Source: Ignatzschineria sp.
Lineage (GTDB): Bacteria > Pseudomonadota > Gammaproteobacteria > Cardiobacteriales > Wohlfahrtiimonadaceae
Direction: 5' to 3'
DNA length: 64,000 nucleotides
NCBI GenBank assembly: GCA_030150405.1
Contig: JASLFU010000022.1
Span: forward strand, 18,006-82,005
Within the stretch, counting starts at the first letter, position 1, and each line of letters starts with the position of its first letter. Positions 61,283 through 64,000 of this stretch are shown here, in pieces. The notes below the pieces were generated by a model. That model saw only the letters and a list, made by a program, of their open reading frames with translations. It was not told the DNA's origin and ran no database searches. The translations under genes and the position numbers were made by a program.

Positions 61283-61945
61283 TTAAAGCGAAAGATCAAT
61301 CCCGGGAGCGGTATAATAGAGCCAACCTCTTCCGGCTTTGGTAAAGGCTTTGATTGCTCTTTCCGTAGCTATATTGCTAAAGGTGAGTCCCTTACCTACA
61401 GGGAGAGTAAAATTATCTAAAGGCCATTTTACCCCTGTTAAAGTCAGCCCGCTTATAGGCTCTAAGGGAATAAAACTTAGAGTCGCCCCTACCTGCGTCT
61501 CAACCATTCGCCACTTCCCGGGGGAGATATTGTAGAGCTCAACCTCTCCATCGGTATGGATAAAATCGAGCCCCTGATATTGGAAAGGAAGGAACATTAA
61601 GGCCATCTGATGATCTAAACGCCCCCCAATTCCCCCCAGTATCACTACTTCACTACATCCTGCAGCGATTGCTCTATTTAAACCAAGTTCACTATCGACC
61701 TCATCTTTCTCTGAGGGGAAACGGAGCTGTTTAAGCGCCTCGTATTCTTTAAGTTCCGCTGCTGTGGCAGAATCAAAATCGCCAATCCAAAGATCCGGTT
61801 TTTTCGGAAAATATTCTGCTTTATCGATCCCTCCATCCACGGCAATCAGGAGATACTCATCCCTTAACCAATGCTTAAAACGCTCTGAAAATTTGGGAAA
61901 GTCCACCCTCCCCGGCAGCAATAGAATTGCCCGTTTACTCTCCAT
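61283..61945 (-). CDS. Thiamine pyrophosphokinase
   Basis: 220 residues. It makes thiamine diphosphate from thiamine and ATP. Motifs: VDGGIDKAEYF, WIGDFDSA, FPSEKDEVDSELGLNRA and GGIGGRLDHQMALMF, followed by the beta-rich thiamine-binding domain (GVKWPLDNFTLPVG). Gammaproteobacteria normally make ThDP with ThiL, so this gene hints at thiamine salvage. The ribosome site is weak. It starts five bases after the stop of the GNAT-GT9 gene and is coupled to it. Confidence 0.92.
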   Translation of the reverse strand: MESKRAILLLPGRVDFPKFSERFKHWLRDEYLLIAVDGGIDKAEYFPKKPDLWIGDFDSATAAELKEYEALKQLRFPSEKDEVDSELGLNRAIAAGCSEVVILGGIGGRLDHQMALMFLPFQYQGLDFIHTDGEVELYNISPGKWRMVETQVGATLSFIPLEPISGLTLTGVKWPLDNFTLPVGKGLTFSNIATERAIKAFTKAGRGWLYYTAPGIDLSL

Positions 61946-61950
61946 AATCG

Positions 61951-63540
61951 TTACTCTTTTATAGAATTTAAATTTGGCAAAGCCTCAATCACCCGATCAG
62001 GGGAGATATCCTTCATCACATGCCTTCTTTCAGGGGTAAAAATAAGGGTGGTCAGCGCTTCATTTAAGGGGCGCCATTCAGGAGTTTTTAGCCGCATTAA
62101 AGCAATCACTGGGACATGCACCGCATTAGCAAGATGCATGACAGCAGTCTCAACTGAGATAATAAGATCACACTTTGCCAGCATTGCTGGAAGCTCAAAA
62201 AAGTTTTCTGTTGCGCTAAAGGCCACACTGTTTTTGAGCCTCCGGTCACGGATCATGCTCTCGATCTCCGGTAAAAGGGGGGGAATACCATTAATGATAA
62301 AAAAGGTATCTCGCCAATCAGGGAGCGCTTGCATCTTTTCAATAAGTTCAGCCACCTGAGAAAGCTCCCAAGAACGGCGCCGATTTTTCGCAATATGGTT
62401 GATCAACACAACTTTTTGAGAAGCCTTAACACCCCAGGATTCAAGCCGCTCTAAGGCCTTTTTCTCCCAAACTTTAGGGATATTTACAAAAGGATAGCGC
62501 GCCTTTTCATCAAGTCCTCTTACCCCAAGTTGTGAAAACCAATGGGCATAATCTTCACTAATATGGTAATTTTCTCGCCGATTTTTACTCGCCCGCTCAA
62601 TTTTACAATCTGCAACCTGTTTCGCCCGCTTACGCTTAAATTGGTAAAACTTGGTTTTAAAATCCATAGTCGCCACATAGCCTTGAGTGCCTGCAATCTT
62701 CCGTGCAAGTAGAGCATAATTATAGGGTCTTAATGTAGCTAATGAGATCACCAGCGGGTAGTTTTCTGCTTGTGCTTTTTTAATCGATTGCTCAAAAAGC
62801 TCGGGGCTATAGGTCTCTCTATAGACTTGATGAAAAATACCGCTCGCTTCTGCCCAATCATAAAGGGAATAGTTCTTTAAGCTCTCCCATTTTGAGGCAT
62901 CCGCAGTTCTTCGTACCTCATCGATCCAAATATCCACCTGAATATGGGGATATTGCTCAGCAAAAGCCTTAAAACCATTCTGTAAATAGGTAAAATCTCC
63001 AATGGCAAGATGAGCAATAAAGAGCACTTTATCTGCTCTTTTTAATAGATTTGGGGAAATGCCTTTAGAAAGATCGGCTTTAGCAGTAACGGTACGTTTC
63101 ATAGTCATGTGAGGCTCTCCTTCCTCTAAAAAAGGGGCGCTAACAGCTTTAAACCCCAATTGCTCATAAAAATATTGCGCTGCTACTTGGGCATTTAATT
63201 GAATTTGGACACTCTTCTCTTCTAAAGAGCCATGAGTGAGGAGCTCTTGAACTTTACCGATCGCCTCCTCCATCATCGTACGCCCGAAACCTTGTCCCCG
63301 ATATGCTTTAAGCAGTGCCACACGGCCAATCTGATAATCTCCATTATCTCGTTGATAGAGTCTTAATGTCCCTACAACCCTGCCTTTCTCTCTTAATACC
63401 AAATGCCAAGCCAGCGCATCATGCTCATCAAGATCTATCTCTGCGGGGAAACCCTGCTCTTGAGTAAAAACTGCTTGCCGAATCTCAGCAAGCTCTGCAA
63501 AAATGGGGGATTGATCACCCTCTACCCACTCTATTTTCAT
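61951..63540 (-). CDS. GNAT acetyltransferase / glycosyltransferase family 9 fusion
   Basis: 529 residues in two parts. Residues 1-150 are a GNAT domain of the ElaA kind, with the acetyl-CoA loop RVALLKAYRGQGFGRTMM and AAQYFYEQLGFKAVSAPF. Residues about 165-529 resemble ADP-heptose:LPS heptosyltransferases: KVLFIAHLAIGDFTYLQ, VVLINHIAKNRRRSWEL, and the nucleotide-sugar site SVETAVMHLANAVHVPVIALM. The glycosyltransferase half suggests LPS core or other surface-glycan synthesis; the GNAT half may N-acetylate an amino sugar. The start is the ATG at 63540 (MKIEWVEG), not the TTG 39 bases upstream. Fusion of the two is unusual. Confidence 0.82.
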   Translation of the reverse strand: MKIEWVEGDQSPIFAELAEIRQAVFTQEQGFPAEIDLDEHDALAWHLVLREKGRVVGTLRLYQRDNGDYQIGRVALLKAYRGQGFGRTMMEEAIGKVQELLTHGSLEEKSVQIQLNAQVAAQYFYEQLGFKAVSAPFLEEGEPHMTMKRTVTAKADLSKGISPNLLKRADKVLFIAHLAIGDFTYLQNGFKAFAEQYPHIQVDIWIDEVRRTADASKWESLKNYSLYDWAEASGIFHQVYRETYSPELFEQSIKKAQAENYPLVISLATLRPYNYALLARKIAGTQGYVATMDFKTKFYQFKRKRAKQVADCKIERASKNRRENYHISEDYAHWFSQLGVRGLDEKARYPFVNIPKVWEKKALERLESWGVKASQKVVLINHIAKNRRRSWELSQVAELIEKMQALPDWRDTFFIINGIPPLLPEIESMIRDRRLKNSVAFSATENFFELPAMLAKCDLIISVETAVMHLANAVHVPVIALMRLKTPEWRPLNEALTTLIFTPERRHVMKDISPDRVIEALPNLNSIKE

Positions 63541-63709
63541 GCTTAATTTCTCATTAAAAAATCGCCTCAATGTTAGCAAAAATGGCTACTTTTTGCAGTT
63601 TAAATGCGATTTTGATGCCGACTATGTATAATTACCGAGAAGAAACTTATTCTGAAAAAATTTAGCGTTTTTTCATTACGATCTATTTTACGAACAATGA
63701 GGAGAGAGC

Positions 63710-64000
63710 ATGAGTTTTGCAAAAGTTCCCCCGGCTAATGATATTGCCAAAATTACCGAAGATTTTAACTGCATTATTGAGATTCCTGCAGAAGCGGATC
63801 CTGTAAAGTATGAAGTTGATCATGAGACAGATCTTATCTGGGTTGACCGCTTTGTGGGCACCAATATGCGCTATCCGGCAAACTACGGTTTTATCCCCAA
63901 TACACTCTGTGATGATGGTGATCCTTTAGATGTTTTAGTGGTTACCCCCTTCCCCCTCATTCATGGCTCTGTTGTACGTTGCCGCCCTCTTGGCGTACTC
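63710..64000 (+). CDS. ppa: Inorganic pyrophosphatase, 3' end outside window
   Basis: The first 97 residues of the family I soluble enzyme. IIEIPAEADPVKYEVDHE, VGTNMRYPANYGFIPNTL and the metal-binding DDGDPLDVLV are diagnostic. GGAG lies six bases before the ATG. A TATAAT at 63627-63632 is a possible -10 element. Divergent from the GNAT-GT9 gene. Confidence 0.97.
   Translation, partial: MSFAKVPPANDIAKITEDFNCIIEIPAEADPVKYEVDHETDLIWVDRFVGTNMRYPANYGFIPNTLCDDGDPLDVLVVTPFPLIHGSVVRCRPLGVL

Noticed and set aside
1..64000. CRISPR arrays, tRNA or rRNA genes, insertion sequences, prophage or integrase genes
   Set aside because: None recognised on either strand; no arrays of spaced repeats and no transposase or integrase motifs were found by eye.

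Overview
The window reads as ordinary chromosome of an AT-leaning gammaproteobacterium. It is densely packed, with no rRNA, tRNA, insertion sequence, phage or CRISPR array that I could see. Gamma-type genes include yhbW, epmC (yfcM), sfsA, ybeD, yhbQ, ygdD-like DUF423 and rhtA. They sit beside a GatCAB amidotransferase, a complete cbb3 oxidase locus and a stand-alone RtcB. This mix would suit a small-genome, oxygen-limited lineage such as the Cardiobacteriales (Ignatzschineria/Wohlfahrtiimonas). That placement is inference from gene content only; nothing was searched.

Layout. 1-14 kb: the 3' nearly whole part of dnaE, sfsA, apt, a PfkB sugar kinase, a purine/xanthine permease, a DUF3100 membrane pair, an orphan Imm51-like gene, yhbW, dtd, a HAD phosphatase, a ribokinase and yhbQ. 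14-17.6 kb: gatC-gatA-gatB on the minus strand (Gln-tRNA/Asn-tRNA amidation). 17.6-26.8 kb: the cbb3 oxidase locus, in minus-strand order ccoN-ccoO-ccoQ-ccoP, ccoG-fixH, ccoI-ccoS. Structural genes, maturation and copper supply lie together, with FNR-type boxes ahead of ccoN and ccoG and separate terminators after each transcription unit. 26.8-29.8 kb: tsaD-dgt, and dgkA with an overlapping 48-codon membrane-protein gene. 30-38.4 kb: topA, an NtrX-like regulator whose ATPase domain has decayed, yggS, dnaK behind a clear sigma-32 promoter, and dnaJ.

38.5-47.4 kb: a Bcr/CflA-type exporter, cysS-ybeD, aroC, and two tandem MscS-like membrane proteins separated by a small membrane protein. 47.5-52.3 kb: bioB, then nrdA-nrdB (class Ia ribonucleotide reductase). 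52.7-58.7 kb: epmC-yfcE-like, rtcB, two DMT exporters (EamA type and RhtA), a small membrane protein, and a paired SMR transporter of the YkkCD kind behind a long leader that can fold. 58.8-64 kb: purB with a DUF423 protein, an ArsC-like protein, thiamine pyrophosphokinase coupled to a GNAT/glycosyltransferase-9 fusion, and the start of ppa.

Most genes are housekeeping. The least explained parts are the leader ahead of the SMR pair, the decayed NtrX-like regulator, the MscS-like tandem, the GNAT-GT9 fusion, the extended FixH, the orphan Imm51-like gene and the terminator-bearing leader of the DUF3100 pair. Starts were revised from TTG/GTG or poorly placed ATG codons to Shine-Dalgarno-supported ATG codons where noted.
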